Counted from the first letter of the stretch, positions 15,332 to 24,038 are shown. The stretch is DNA of 64,000 nucleotides from CALXOJ01 sp034120015 (GCA_034120015.1 JAXEIF010000025.1:62001-126000), one strand, 5' to 3'. The notes: a model not told the origin generated them from the sequence alone. A program made the numbers and translations.

Positions 15332-16794
15332 AACGCGGCATCCGTCCCATCCTGCTGTTTTTATCTCTGCTGGTTGCGCCGGCAGCCCGATGCTACGGGC
15401 AGGAACTTCTCGATAAAATAAATAAAGCGGACGAACTGCCTCTGTCCGATTTTCTGACCGCTGCAGGAAAAAATACTTTTTTTGAAGAAATTCTGATTGA
15501 CACGCTCAATCTGCAGTACGCCGAAGTTCTGGCTCTGCCGGCGGAAGATGTGGTTTTGGCCGTTAAAAGTGCTTACCGCGTTTTGTTTCCTACCGAAAAT
15601 CCGAATCGGCCGGTGCACGGGTTTGACGGCTCCGTCGGACTGTCAAAACTTTTTGCCGATTCGGGAACCACTGTTTCCTCAACTCTTTCGACAACGCCCT
15701 CTTCTTCGGGAGGATCGGATACATCCCGATTCAGTCTGGAAATTGCCCAACCGATCGCCCGCAACGCATTCGGTAAAACAAACCGGACAACAAGAAAACT
15801 GACACAAATCGAAAACCGCATTCTCGAAATGCAGATTGTCGAGGCTTACGAAGATTACTATGCCGATCTGATCACCCTCTACTATACATGGCACGCCGAA
15901 TATGCCGCCCTGATGTCAAGTCAGAATTCCTACACAACAAGCCGTTCTCTTATACAGGAAATGGAAGCCAAATTCGGCTACGGCATTGCCAACAGACTCG
16001 ATCTGGACAAAAGTAACATCCAGTTTTACTCGAAATGGGATTCCCTGATACAGCAGGAGCGGACTTTCAAAGAAACAACCGACCTGATCAAACAGGCGAT
16101 GATGATAGACGATACAGAAAAATTATACCGACCCGTCCTTGAAGATTACCGCAATTTCGATGAAATCACGTTTGATACATGCTATGATGAATTCCGATCC
16201 TCCAGCCGGACTTACGAAGTTTTCGATTTGACCGAACAGAAATCCGAACTGAATGTCAGACTGAAAGCCGACGAACTTCTCCCCTCTGCAAACCTGTATG
16301 CCGCTTACGATCTGGCAGGCAAAGGCATCTTTTTCAAAGACGGTCCCGGAGATCAGTCGATTCGAATCGGAATCGATTTGGAATATCCGATTGCCTCCTC
16401 GAAAGCTCGCGCCTCTTACGAAACGGAAAAAATTGCCCAAAAAAGAACGGCACTTTCCAACAGCAATAAAAAAATCGAATTGAAAACACAGCTGCTTTCG
16501 CTTTTCCGCCAAATAGAAACCGACAAAGAACGGATAGCTCTTGCCGACAGCCGGATGGAAATGGCCGAACGCATTGCGGAATCGGAAACCAAAGATTACA
16601 ATCTCGGTAAATCCGATTTAAACGACCTCATTTCGGCATTGAATCAGGTGGACTCGGTTTCTCAATCCCGTATCAATACAATTGTCCGCCGAAATCAGAA
16701 TATGGTTGAGCTGCTGCGCTTTACCGACAGACTGATAACCGAAGAAGAAGTATTCAAAAAAGAATCAGCGGTCGAGGAAAAAACGGATAGCTGA
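15328..16794 (+). CDS. TolC-like outer-membrane efflux protein
   Basis: A 488-residue exported protein with signal peptide (MKRGIRPILLFLSLLVAPAARC...) followed by long helical stretches typical of the TolC/OEP fold. These include LEIAQPIARNAFGKTNRTTRKL, the KFGYGIANRLDLDKSNIQF helix, and SETKDYNLGKSDLNDLISALNQV near the end. Two OEP-like halves can be seen, about residues 40-255 and 270-475. Its ATG overlaps the pump stop and has GGGAGG upstream, so it is the exit duct for the pump. Its last 30 bases overlap the convergent aldehyde dehydrogenase gene, and no terminator is visible between them. Confidence 0.85.
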   Translation: MKRGIRPILLFLSLLVAPAARCYGQELLDKINKADELPLSDFLTAAGKNTFFEEILIDTLNLQYAEVLALPAEDVVLAVKSAYRVLFPTENPNRPVHGFDGSVGLSKLFADSGTTVSSTLSTTPSSSGGSDTSRFSLEIAQPIARNAFGKTNRTTRKLTQIENRILEMQIVEAYEDYYADLITLYYTWHAEYAALMSSQNSYTTSRSLIQEMEAKFGYGIANRLDLDKSNIQFYSKWDSLIQQERTFKETTDLIKQAMMIDDTEKLYRPVLEDYRNFDEITFDTCYDEFRSSSRTYEVFDLTEQKSELNVRLKADELLPSANLYAAYDLAGKGIFFKDGPGDQSIRIGIDLEYPIASSKARASYETEKIAQKRTALSNSNKKIELKTQLLSLFRQIETDKERIALADSRMEMAERIAESETKDYNLGKSDLNDLISALNQVDSVSQSRINTIVRRNQNMVELLRFTDRLITEEEVFKKESAVEEKTDS

Positions 16795-18171
16795 AGTTTT
16801 TCTTTCGGTATACGGCCGATAGAGAAACGGCCAGTCGATTCCCCACCGTTTTTCAACCACACCCTTTCTGTGGGAAAAAGCATTAAACCCGAATTTTCCG
16901 TGGTAAAAGCCTAATCCGCTGGAACCGACACCGCCGAACGGTAGGTAAGGATTGGCCAGCTGAATAACAGCCTCATTAATACACCCGCAACCGTAGGAAA
17001 AACGGCTCATCATCCTGCGGGCCTTTCGAATACTGCCGGAAAAGAGATATAATGCCAACGGGTGTGAATTTTCGGCTATAACTGCCTCCATTTCATCTTC
17101 CGTTGTGTAACCGACAACCGGTAAAACCGGTCCGAAAATTTCTTCTTTTAAACACTCCAAATCGGATCGAAAATTGCCGATATCGATCAGATGGGGAGCC
17201 ATCAGTTTGATCTCCGACAATGAATCTCCGCACTCGATAACCCGATTGCCTGCGGCGCGGGCCTCATCAACCATCGCCGATAAACGGCGGAAAGCAGATT
17301 CGGAAATCACATGAGGCAGTCGGTCATATTCGTCGGTCTCCCGAAACGATTTCCGAAATTCGTCGGCCAGTAAAGCAAGAAAACGTTCTTTGACAGATTG
17401 ATGAACAATGACATAATCGGGAGAAACACAGGTCTGTCCGGCATTCAGCATTTTAGCCCAGGCAATCTTACGGGCCGCAAAACGCAAATCGGCATCGTGC
17501 ATGACAATCGCCGGCGATTTTCCTCCCAACTCCAAAATCACGGGAGTCAGATGACGGGCCGCTTTTTCGTAAACAGCCGTACCGACCGATCGGCTTCCCG
17601 TAAAAAAAATGAAATCCCATTTGTAATCCAAAAGCAAATCGGCTTCACGGGAACTGCACAGCAGAACATAGGCCTGTTCTTCGTCAAGTGCTTCCCGAAA
17701 AATCGCGGCGGTTACCTCTGCCGTATGTCTTGTTTTTGTCGAAGGGCGCAGGAACACCGCATTTCCGGCCGCAATGGCCGCCAAAGCCGGCAGTAAAATC
17801 AGCTGAAACGGGTAGTTCCAGGGAGCCATAATTAAAGCCATTCCGAACGGCTCTTTATAAATATACCCCGAATTCAAAACCTGATAAAGAGGTACTTTGA
17901 CCTTTTGCGGGCGGGCCCACCGTTTTAAATGCCGTATTGTGTGTTTTAAATCGGAGAGAACAAAAGCCAGCTCTGTCTCGATAATTTCAAGCTCCGGTTT
18001 GTTAAAATCGGCAATCAATGCATCGATCAAATCTTTTTCGTGATTGCGAATCGATTTTTCCAGTGCTTTCAGTGCCGCGTATCGCTTATGAATATCCAGA
18101 AAAGCCCCTCTTTCCGTTGCTGACTTCTGTATGGCATATATCCGGTCAATCTCGCTACGCAAATCTCCCAT
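16765..18171 (-). CDS. Aldehyde dehydrogenase (class 3-like)
   Basis: Oxidises an aldehyde to the acid with NAD(P)+. The 468-residue length fits the shorter class-3 type, which lacks the N-terminal extension. Key residues are Asn119 (APWNYPF), Glu214 in LELGGKSP, and the catalytic Cys248 in NAGQTCVSPDY. The cofactor Lys of the usual KPS motif is Arg here (LRPS, residues 141-144), a mild oddity. C-terminal membrane anchoring is not obvious. The gene starts 3 bases after alaS, with GGAG spanning the junction, so it is probably transcribed from the alaS promoter. Its 3' end overlaps the TolC-like gene by 30 bases in the opposite direction. Confidence 0.9.
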   Translation of the reverse strand: MGDLRSEIDRIYAIQKSATERGAFLDIHKRYAALKALEKSIRNHEKDLIDALIADFNKPELEIIETELAFVLSDLKHTIRHLKRWARPQKVKVPLYQVLNSGYIYKEPFGMALIMAPWNYPFQLILLPALAAIAAGNAVFLRPSTKTRHTAEVTAAIFREALDEEQAYVLLCSSREADLLLDYKWDFIFFTGSRSVGTAVYEKAARHLTPVILELGGKSPAIVMHDADLRFAARKIAWAKMLNAGQTCVSPDYVIVHQSVKERFLALLADEFRKSFRETDEYDRLPHVISESAFRRLSAMVDEARAAGNRVIECGDSLSEIKLMAPHLIDIGNFRSDLECLKEEIFGPVLPVVGYTTEDEMEAVIAENSHPLALYLFSGSIRKARRMMSRFSYGCGCINEAVIQLANPYLPFGGVGSSGLGFYHGKFGFNAFSHRKGVVEKRWGIDWPFLYRPYTERKTSAIRFFLDR

Positions 18172-18174
18172 ACG

Positions 18175-19968
18175 TTACTTCTCCAGTACGGCCCGAATCC
18201 GGCGAACGCCCGAAGAAGAGGACTGCTCTTTTTGGATTTTAAAATGCCCCATACCGCCGGTCCGTTCCACGTGAGGACCGCCGCACACCTCTTTCGAAAA
18301 ATCGCCGACCGTGTAAACCTTGACATCGGTTTCGTATTTATCGCCGAAAAAGGCGTAAGCGCCTTCCGCTTTGGCTTTTTCCAGCGGCATGATCTCCATA
18401 GTCACAGGCAAATCACGGGCAATGGCATCATTAACCAGTTCCTCGACACGGGCTATCTGTTCGTCGGTCATCTTTTCGGGATGGGCAAAGTCAAAACGCA
18501 GCCGTTCCGCCGTAATGTTACTGCCCATCTGCCGGACATGATCGCCGAGTACGATATGCAGGGCTTTATGCAGAAGGTGCGTTGCCGTGTGAAGCGCCGT
18601 CGTCATTTCGGAATTGTCGGCCAGACCGCCTTTAAACGTTTTCTCGGCACCCTGTTTCGAAAGCTCCTGATGTTTTTTAAAAGCTTCTTCGAAACCGTCC
18701 CGATCGACAGACAGTCCGTGCTCGGCTGCCAGCTCTTCCGTAATTTCAACCGGAAATCCGAATGTATCGTAAAGACGGAACGCCACTCGTCCCGGAATCA
18801 CTTTCTGAGGATTTTTCAGAAGATTCGGAACCAGCTTTTCAAACTCCTGAAGTCCTTTGGAAAGCGTCTGACGGAACCGCTCTTCCTCTTTTTCAAGCTC
18901 TTCGAGAATAAAGGCTTCGTTGCGTCCCATTTCCGGATACGGTTCTTTGTACATATCGATGACGATACGGGCCGGCACCGACAGAAAGTGTTCGTTAATC
19001 CCCAGTTTGCGGCCGTGGCGCACCGCACGCCGAATCAACCGCCGTAAAATGTAGCCCTGACCGAGGTTGGACGGTTTCACACCGCGGTCGTCGCCCAAAA
19101 TAAAAGAAGCTGTCCGGATGTGATCGGCAATAATCCGCAAAGAAATATCGGTTTCCTCATTTTCGCCGTAAGTGACCGAAGCCAAATCCCCGACCGCCTT
19201 TAAAATCGGCTGAAAAATTTCGGTATCGTAAACCGATTTTTTCCCCTGCATCATTGTAACGGTCCGTTCGATTCCCATTCCCGTATCGACACATTTGCGG
19301 GACATCGGCAAAAAGGTTCCGTCTTTCTGTTTGTTATACTGCATAAAAACGTCGTTCCAGATTTCAAAGAAACGACCGCAGGAACAGCCGCCGGGGCGGC
19401 AGTCGGGACCGCACGGTTCCTTTCCGGTATCGATAAACATTTCCGTATCGGGACCGCACGGACCGGTTTCGCCGGCGGGTCCCCACCAGTTGTCCTCTTT
19501 CGGCAAAAAATAAATCCGTTCTTCGGGGATTCCCAGACTTTTCCAGATCGCGGCCGAATCGGTATCACGCGGCGCATCCTCATCGCCCGCAAAAACCGTC
19601 ACAGACAGTTTTGACGGATCGAATCCGAGCCACTGCGGTGATGTCAGGAATTCGAAACTCATCGGAATCATTTCTTCCTTAAAGTAATCGCCGAGACTCC
19701 AGTTCCCGAGCATTTCGAAACAGGTCAGATGCAGCGCATCTCCGACCGCATCGATATCGCCTGTACGGATACATTTCTGATAATCGGTCAGCCGTGTACC
19801 GGCCGGATGATCTTCTCCCAGCAGATACGGAACCAGCGGATGCATTCCCGCTGTCGTAAACAAAACTGTCGGGTCGTTTTCCGGAATCAGCGAACTGCCC
19901 GGAATCTGTTTATGTCCTTTGGATACAAAAAATTCGATGTATTTCTTTCTTAATTCGTTCGGTGTCAT
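18175..19968 (-). CDS. alaS: Alanyl-tRNA synthetase, short form without C-Ala domain
   Basis: Charges tRNA-Ala. At 597 residues it is far shorter than the roughly 875-residue bacterial norm. The aminoacylation core is complete (FTTAGMHPLVPYLLG, CFEMLGNWSLGDYFK, CVDTGMGIERTV). So is the editing domain, with its zinc ligands in TATHLLHKALH and in CGGPH near the end. The protein then stops at RRIRAVLEK, so the C-terminal C-Ala domain is absent, as known for Treponema and Borrelia. A Cys-rich insertion (CGPDCRPGGCSCG) follows GPCGPDTEM. The ATG has no correctly spaced ribosome site; a consensus promoter with its -10 box 6 bases upstream predicts a leaderless mRNA. Confidence 0.96.
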   Translation of the reverse strand: MTPNELRKKYIEFFVSKGHKQIPGSSLIPENDPTVLFTTAGMHPLVPYLLGEDHPAGTRLTDYQKCIRTGDIDAVGDALHLTCFEMLGNWSLGDYFKEEMIPMSFEFLTSPQWLGFDPSKLSVTVFAGDEDAPRDTDSAAIWKSLGIPEERIYFLPKEDNWWGPAGETGPCGPDTEMFIDTGKEPCGPDCRPGGCSCGRFFEIWNDVFMQYNKQKDGTFLPMSRKCVDTGMGIERTVTMMQGKKSVYDTEIFQPILKAVGDLASVTYGENEETDISLRIIADHIRTASFILGDDRGVKPSNLGQGYILRRLIRRAVRHGRKLGINEHFLSVPARIVIDMYKEPYPEMGRNEAFILEELEKEEERFRQTLSKGLQEFEKLVPNLLKNPQKVIPGRVAFRLYDTFGFPVEITEELAAEHGLSVDRDGFEEAFKKHQELSKQGAEKTFKGGLADNSEMTTALHTATHLLHKALHIVLGDHVRQMGSNITAERLRFDFAHPEKMTDEQIARVEELVNDAIARDLPVTMEIMPLEKAKAEGAYAFFGDKYETDVKVYTVGDFSKEVCGGPHVERTGGMGHFKIQKEQSSSSGVRRIRAVLEK

Positions 19969-19974
19969 AACCTC

Positions 19975-20003
19975 ATATTAGTGACAAAACCTGCCGTTGT
20001 CAA
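19975..20003 (-). promoter_or_regulatory. alaS promoter with predicted leaderless start
   Basis: Minus strand: perfect TTGACA (20003-19998), 17-base spacer, TAATAT (19980-19975), then 6 bases (GAGGTT) and the alaS ATG. The GAGG is only 2 bases from the ATG, too close for normal ribosome binding, and it lies upstream of the expected start site. Confidence 0.75.
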
Positions 20004-20009
20004 GATTGA

Positions 20010-21431
20010 TTAAACGTAATTCTCGTTCGGATCGTAAATTCGCACCTCTCCCTGCAGCTGCAGTTTGCGGATATGATTGAGAAACGCTTTGGTCGCTTTT
20101 TCGACATCTTCCCGCTTCATCGGACCCAACAGCTCACGCTCGTAGCGGATAATCGCCGCCCGCCGTTCGGAAACAGCGCCGTAAATCCGGTTCTCGATTT
20201 CCCGGCTTTTGCCTTTTAAAATAACAGCGAGATCGACATCTCCGTAATCCTGAAGAATTTTCTGCAAATCGGAATCATTGATATTGAGAAGCATATCGAT
20301 TGTGAAGAGTTTGTCTTTGACATCGCGGGAGAGAAGCGGATCCTCCGAACGCAGATCTTCGATGATTTCGTTTTCCAGCTGAGGCGAAACATATTTAAGT
20401 ATATTGGCCAGCGCCCCGCTGCCGTCGACCGGATCGGTTTTGGTCTGACCGATTTTCCGGAAATTTTCCTGAAGCCGCTCTTCGACAATCGTCAGTGCCA
20501 TCGCCGACGGTTTTTTTCGGTGCGCCATTTTCCGGACAATATCGATCTGCATCTGCTCCGAAAAACTCTTCAACAGTTCGGACGCTGTTTTCTTCGGCAG
20601 ATTGGGAATAATCAGCGCAATGACATCGGGAGATTCTTTTTTCAAAAGCAGAAACAGCTGAGTCGCATCGGCATCGGCCAAAAACGAAAACGGCTTTTCG
20701 ACCGCATCCGGCACCGCCTTCTGCAAAAAGGAACGCCCCTTCTCGACACCCAGTGCATTTTCCAAAATCGTGCGCGCCGTATCCACGCCGCCGTGAGGAT
20801 CCACCAGACGGTCTTTCAGCTCTTTAAATTCCCGCAAAATTACCAACGCCTCATCGGCTCCGACGGGAGGCAGTGTTTCCATCTCCCTTAAAATATCGGC
20901 AACTTCGGAAGAAGTCAGCTGATTGAGAACGGCACCGGCACGATCCTGTCCGAGCAGCATCAGAAACTTGGCCGCTTTACGCACTCCTTTGACTTCCAGC
21001 CCCTGCTTAACCAGACCGGCCGACTCGTTGCGGTCGAAATAAGCCGGATTCCGGTCGGGAGCGAAACCGCGGCTTTCCACATTGGAATGAACCTCTTCCC
21101 TCAGTTTTTTCAGATCGAGCGTCACCCCGGCCGGCTGAGAATCGAAAACCTGCTGCCCGGGCGACGGCTTCAGTTCGGAAAAAACGGCCCGCGCCGCCTG
21201 AGGAGCGGTGCTTCTTCCCGCGGCGGATCGCCTTCCCGACTCTGCCGACGAAACGGCGGCTGATACGGCATCAGAAGCGGCCGACGGTGCGGAGACCGGC
21301 TGCCGTACCGTTTGCGGCTGCCGCAAACCGGCCGTTCCCGGTTGGAAAGCGGCAGACGGCGAAACCGGTGCCCCCGCTTTCATATCCTTCATTTTTTTAT
21401 AAATATCAATCCCGGAAAGTTGCTTAGCCAT
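20010..21431 (-). CDS. FliG-like flagellar motor switch protein paralogue
   Basis: FliG forms the rotor switch ring of the flagellar motor. This 473-residue copy has about 120 N-terminal residues rich in Ala, Pro, Ser and Gln that normal FliG (about 330-345 residues) lacks. The FliG fold follows: RKAAKFLMLLGQDRAGAVLNQL from about residue 150, the middle domain with PDVIALIIPNLPKKTASELL, and a C-terminal part ending QLQGEVRIYDPNENYV. The charged C-terminal torque helix is not clearly conserved. Spirochaetes often carry two fliG genes, and this looks like the divergent FliG1 type. No other motor genes are adjacent. The ATG has no ribosome site; a -10-like TATGAT sits 6 bases upstream. Confidence 0.85.
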   Translation of the reverse strand: MAKQLSGIDIYKKMKDMKAGAPVSPSAAFQPGTAGLRQPQTVRQPVSAPSAASDAVSAAVSSAESGRRSAAGRSTAPQAARAVFSELKPSPGQQVFDSQPAGVTLDLKKLREEVHSNVESRGFAPDRNPAYFDRNESAGLVKQGLEVKGVRKAAKFLMLLGQDRAGAVLNQLTSSEVADILREMETLPPVGADEALVILREFKELKDRLVDPHGGVDTARTILENALGVEKGRSFLQKAVPDAVEKPFSFLADADATQLFLLLKKESPDVIALIIPNLPKKTASELLKSFSEQMQIDIVRKMAHRKKPSAMALTIVEERLQENFRKIGQTKTDPVDGSGALANILKYVSPQLENEIIEDLRSEDPLLSRDVKDKLFTIDMLLNINDSDLQKILQDYGDVDLAVILKGKSREIENRIYGAVSERRAAIIRYERELLGPMKREDVEKATKAFLNHIRKLQLQGEVRIYDPNENYV

Positions 21432-21437
21432 ACCGGA

Positions 21438-21466
21438 ATCATATCACAACAACGGCGAATCTGCAA
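21438..21466 (-). promoter_or_regulatory. Promoter of the fliG paralogue, predicted leaderless
   Basis: Minus strand: TTGCAG (21466-21461), 17-base spacer, TATGAT (21443-21438), then 6 bases to the ATG. The -35 matches only 3 of 6 consensus positions, so support comes mainly from the shared geometry with alaS and murE. Confidence 0.5.
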
Positions 21467-21525
21467 TCGTTTTTCCTTTTGCCGGCAACAGCTGTCCGTC
21501 AAAAACAGCAGAGATATTCCTACGC

Positions 21526-21552
21526 AAAAGCCCCGCCTTGCGGCGGGCCTTT
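21526..21552 (-). terminator. Terminator of the malate dehydrogenase-malic enzyme operon
   Basis: An 11-base GC-rich stem with one mismatch (21527-21537 with 21542-21552) and a GCAA tetraloop on the minus strand, followed by TTTT. It lies about 30 bases past the malic enzyme stop. Confidence 0.85.
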
Positions 21553-21583
21553 GTCTCCGACGGCAGCCGTACGGCGCCGTCGT

Positions 21584-22867
21584 TCAGTTCCAATATTTTT
21601 CCATCCGTTTTTTCAACCGGTCGCGGTAAGCATCCCAATCGGTAATCGGCTCGGCGGCAATCCCTTCGTCGCAGGCCGCTTTCGCCACCGCCACCGCTTC
21701 CCATTCGATCACACGCGGATCGAACGGTTTCGGCACGATGTAACGCGGTCCGAAAGAGAATTTCTCTCCGCCGTACGCTTTGGCTACGATCTCGGGAACC
21801 GGTTCTTTGGCCAGTGCCGCCAACGCTTTGGCCGCCGCCATTTTCATGCCCTCGGTAATGGCGGACGCTTTCACGTCGAGCGCCCCGCGGAAAATGAAAG
21901 GAAACCCGAGAACGTTGTTGATCTGATTCGGATAATCGCTGCGTCCCGTTGCCATAATCACATTCGGATTGGCCGCCAACGCGGTTTCCGGCAGAATTTC
22001 CGGATTCGGGTTGGCCATCGCAAAAATAATCGGCCGCGGGCTCATCGTTTTCACCATGTCTCCGGTCAGCACATCGGCTACCGACAAACCGACAAAAACA
22101 TCGGCACCGACCAGAGCTTCGGCCAGCGTCCGCGCTTCTGTTGCCACTGCCAGTTCTTCTTTTTCGGCATTCAGTCCGGGACGGCCTTTGTAAATGACAC
22201 CTTTACTGTCGCACATCAGCAGATTCTCTTTTTTGACACCCGCCGCAATGAACATTTTTGCGCAGGAGACCCCGGCCGCACCGGCGCCGTTAAAGACACA
22301 TTTCAATTCGGACAGCGGTTTGCCGACCACTTCGGCCGCATTGATGATACCGGCAGTACAGATAATCGCCGTACCGTGCTGGTCGTCGTGCATAATCGGA
22401 ATCGAACATTCTTTAATCAGCGTCTGCTCGATTTCGAAACATTCGGGAGCCTTAATGTCTTCCAGGTTGACACCGCCGAAAGTCGGCTCCATCGCTTTGA
22501 CGATTTCGATGATCTTCTTCGGATCTTTTTCGTTCAATTCGATATCGAAAACATCGATGTCGGCGAACCGTTTAAACAGAACGCCTTTTCCTTCCATAAC
22601 CGGTTTCGAAGCCAGTGCCCCGCGATCTCCCAGGCCGAGAATGGCGGTTCCGTTGGAAATAACGGCCACCAGATTGCCTTTCGAAGTGTATTTGTACGCA
22701 TCCGCCGGCCGGTCGGCAATTTCCAGAACCGGTTTGGCAACCCCCGGGGTGTAAGCCAGCGACAAATCATCCGCCGTGACGCACGGCTTCGTCGGGACCA
22801 CACTGACCTTTCCCGGAACCCCGTCCCGGCTGTGATATTCCAATGCTTTTTCTTTTAATTCGTCCAT
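21584..22867 (-). CDS. NAD(P)-dependent malic enzyme
   Basis: Decarboxylates malate to pyruvate with NAD+ or NADP+. The 427-residue length is that of the short bacterial form without the C-terminal phosphotransacetylase-like part. Signature blocks are YTPGVAKPVLEI, SNGTAILGLGDRGALASKPVMEGK, DIDVFDIELNEKDP, IMHDDQHGTAIICTAGIINA, the NAD-binding NGAGAAGVSCAKMF, and AMANPNPEI. It follows the malate dehydrogenase-like gene by 11 bases with AAGGA upstream, and they share one promoter and one terminator. Together they can link oxaloacetate, malate and pyruvate. Confidence 0.95.
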   Translation of the reverse strand: MDELKEKALEYHSRDGVPGKVSVVPTKPCVTADDLSLAYTPGVAKPVLEIADRPADAYKYTSKGNLVAVISNGTAILGLGDRGALASKPVMEGKGVLFKRFADIDVFDIELNEKDPKKIIEIVKAMEPTFGGVNLEDIKAPECFEIEQTLIKECSIPIMHDDQHGTAIICTAGIINAAEVVGKPLSELKCVFNGAGAAGVSCAKMFIAAGVKKENLLMCDSKGVIYKGRPGLNAEKEELAVATEARTLAEALVGADVFVGLSVADVLTGDMVKTMSPRPIIFAMANPNPEILPETALAANPNVIMATGRSDYPNQINNVLGFPFIFRGALDVKASAITEGMKMAAAKALAALAKEPVPEIVAKAYGGEKFSFGPRYIVPKPFDPRVIEWEAVAVAKAACDEGIAAEPITDWDAYRDRLKKRMEKYWN

Positions 22868-22878
22868 AATTCCGATCC

Positions 22879-24018
22879 TTATTTTTCAAACGGGAAGTGA
22901 TAATCGAGATTGAATCTGTCGCGGATATCAATCATATTTTTCTGCAGCGAAACGGGTACCGGACAGCCGTGATCTTTGCGGTACTGCCATGCCAGATATT
23001 CTTTTTCGCCGGCAGTAAAAATTCTTTCGGCACCGGGAGCCAGAGTCGACGCTCTCAACTCGCGCAGAATCGAACCGGTAATCTTTTTGAAGATTTCGAC
23101 ACCCATAAATTTCGCCGGGTTGATGGCGATGAAGAAATGCCCCAGCAGAATCGGTTTCGGTTTTCCGTTTTCGTCGACACCGTTGAGCATCTTCATATAA
23201 TCGTTATCCTGCAAAGCCGTCGACAGAATCTCGACAACGGTCGCATAACCGAAACCTTTGTAGCCGGCGGTTGTTTCTCCCAGACCGCCGAGCGGGGTCA
23301 GCGCCGCTTTTCCTTTTGTCAGATCGACCAGAACCTGCTGTGTGTCGGTGCGGCTCTTTCCGTCCAAACCGATGACCCAGCCTTCCGGCAAATCTTTTCC
23401 GGCACGGCCGTAAACTTCGATTTTTCCGCGCTGCGAAACCGAAGTGGCGCAGTCCAGAACAAACGGAAACTCTTCATCGGTCGGGAAACCGAATGTAAGA
23501 GGGTTGGTTCCCAGCATGTTTTCCACACCGAAAGTCGGCGCGATACTCGGCCGGGCGTTGGTTCCGGTGATACCGATCGTGTTTTCTTTGGTTGCCATCG
23601 TCGCATAATAACCGGCAATTCCGTAGTGGGTGGAGTGCCGGACAACCGCCATACCGATTCCGTATTCTTTGGCCTTTTCGATGGCCATCGACATCGCTTT
23701 ATGCGATACGACATGGCCCATACCGTTGTTGCCGTCGAGGACGGCAACCGCTTTGTCGTCTTTCAAAATATCGATTTTTGTTGTCGGACTTTGAGTTCCG
23801 GCGTCGATGCGGTCGAGATAAATGGGTTTCAGGCGGCCGATTCCGTGAGAGTCGATTCCTCTTTTGTCCGATTCGATCAGAACATCACTGACAATATCGG
23901 CGTCTTCTTTCGGAACACCGTATGCCATCAGCGCATCTTTCATAAAGCGCTCCAGAGTTTCAAAATCCAGCCACGCACAATCTTTGTACTGTTTCGGGTA
24001 ATCTTCAATATATCCCAT
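22879..24018 (-). CDS. Malate/L-lactate/sulfolactate dehydrogenase family (Ldh2) protein, probable malate dehydrogenase
   Basis: Belongs to the Ldh2/MDG family of NAD(P)-dependent 2-hydroxyacid dehydrogenases, which is unrelated to classical malate dehydrogenase. The 379-residue protein has RGIDSHGIGRL, the catalytic-region block VRHSTHYGIAGYYA, TNARPSIAPTFG, NPLTFGFPTDEEFPFVLDCATS and GGLGETTAGYKGFGYA, all in family order. Malate is the likeliest substrate because malic enzyme is the next gene, but lactate or ureidoglycolate cannot be excluded. The ATG has a GGAGG ribosome site and a promoter with a 17-base spacer. Confidence 0.9.
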   Translation of the reverse strand: MGYIEDYPKQYKDCAWLDFETLERFMKDALMAYGVPKEDADIVSDVLIESDKRGIDSHGIGRLKPIYLDRIDAGTQSPTTKIDILKDDKAVAVLDGNNGMGHVVSHKAMSMAIEKAKEYGIGMAVVRHSTHYGIAGYYATMATKENTIGITGTNARPSIAPTFGVENMLGTNPLTFGFPTDEEFPFVLDCATSVSQRGKIEVYGRAGKDLPEGWVIGLDGKSRTDTQQVLVDLTKGKAALTPLGGLGETTAGYKGFGYATVVEILSTALQDNDYMKMLNGVDENGKPKPILLGHFFIAINPAKFMGVEIFKKITGSILRELRASTLAPGAERIFTAGEKEYLAWQYRKDHGCPVPVSLQKNMIDIRDRFNLDYHFPFEK

Positions 24019-24038
24019 ACTTGTCCTCCAACGGGTTT

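Noticed and set aside
21479..22858. A 459-codon open frame on the plus strand opposite malic enzyme
   Set aside because: The protein is rich in His, Arg, Phe and Asn with no family motif, the mark of an antisense frame of a GC-biased gene. The minus-strand malic enzyme is unmistakable.
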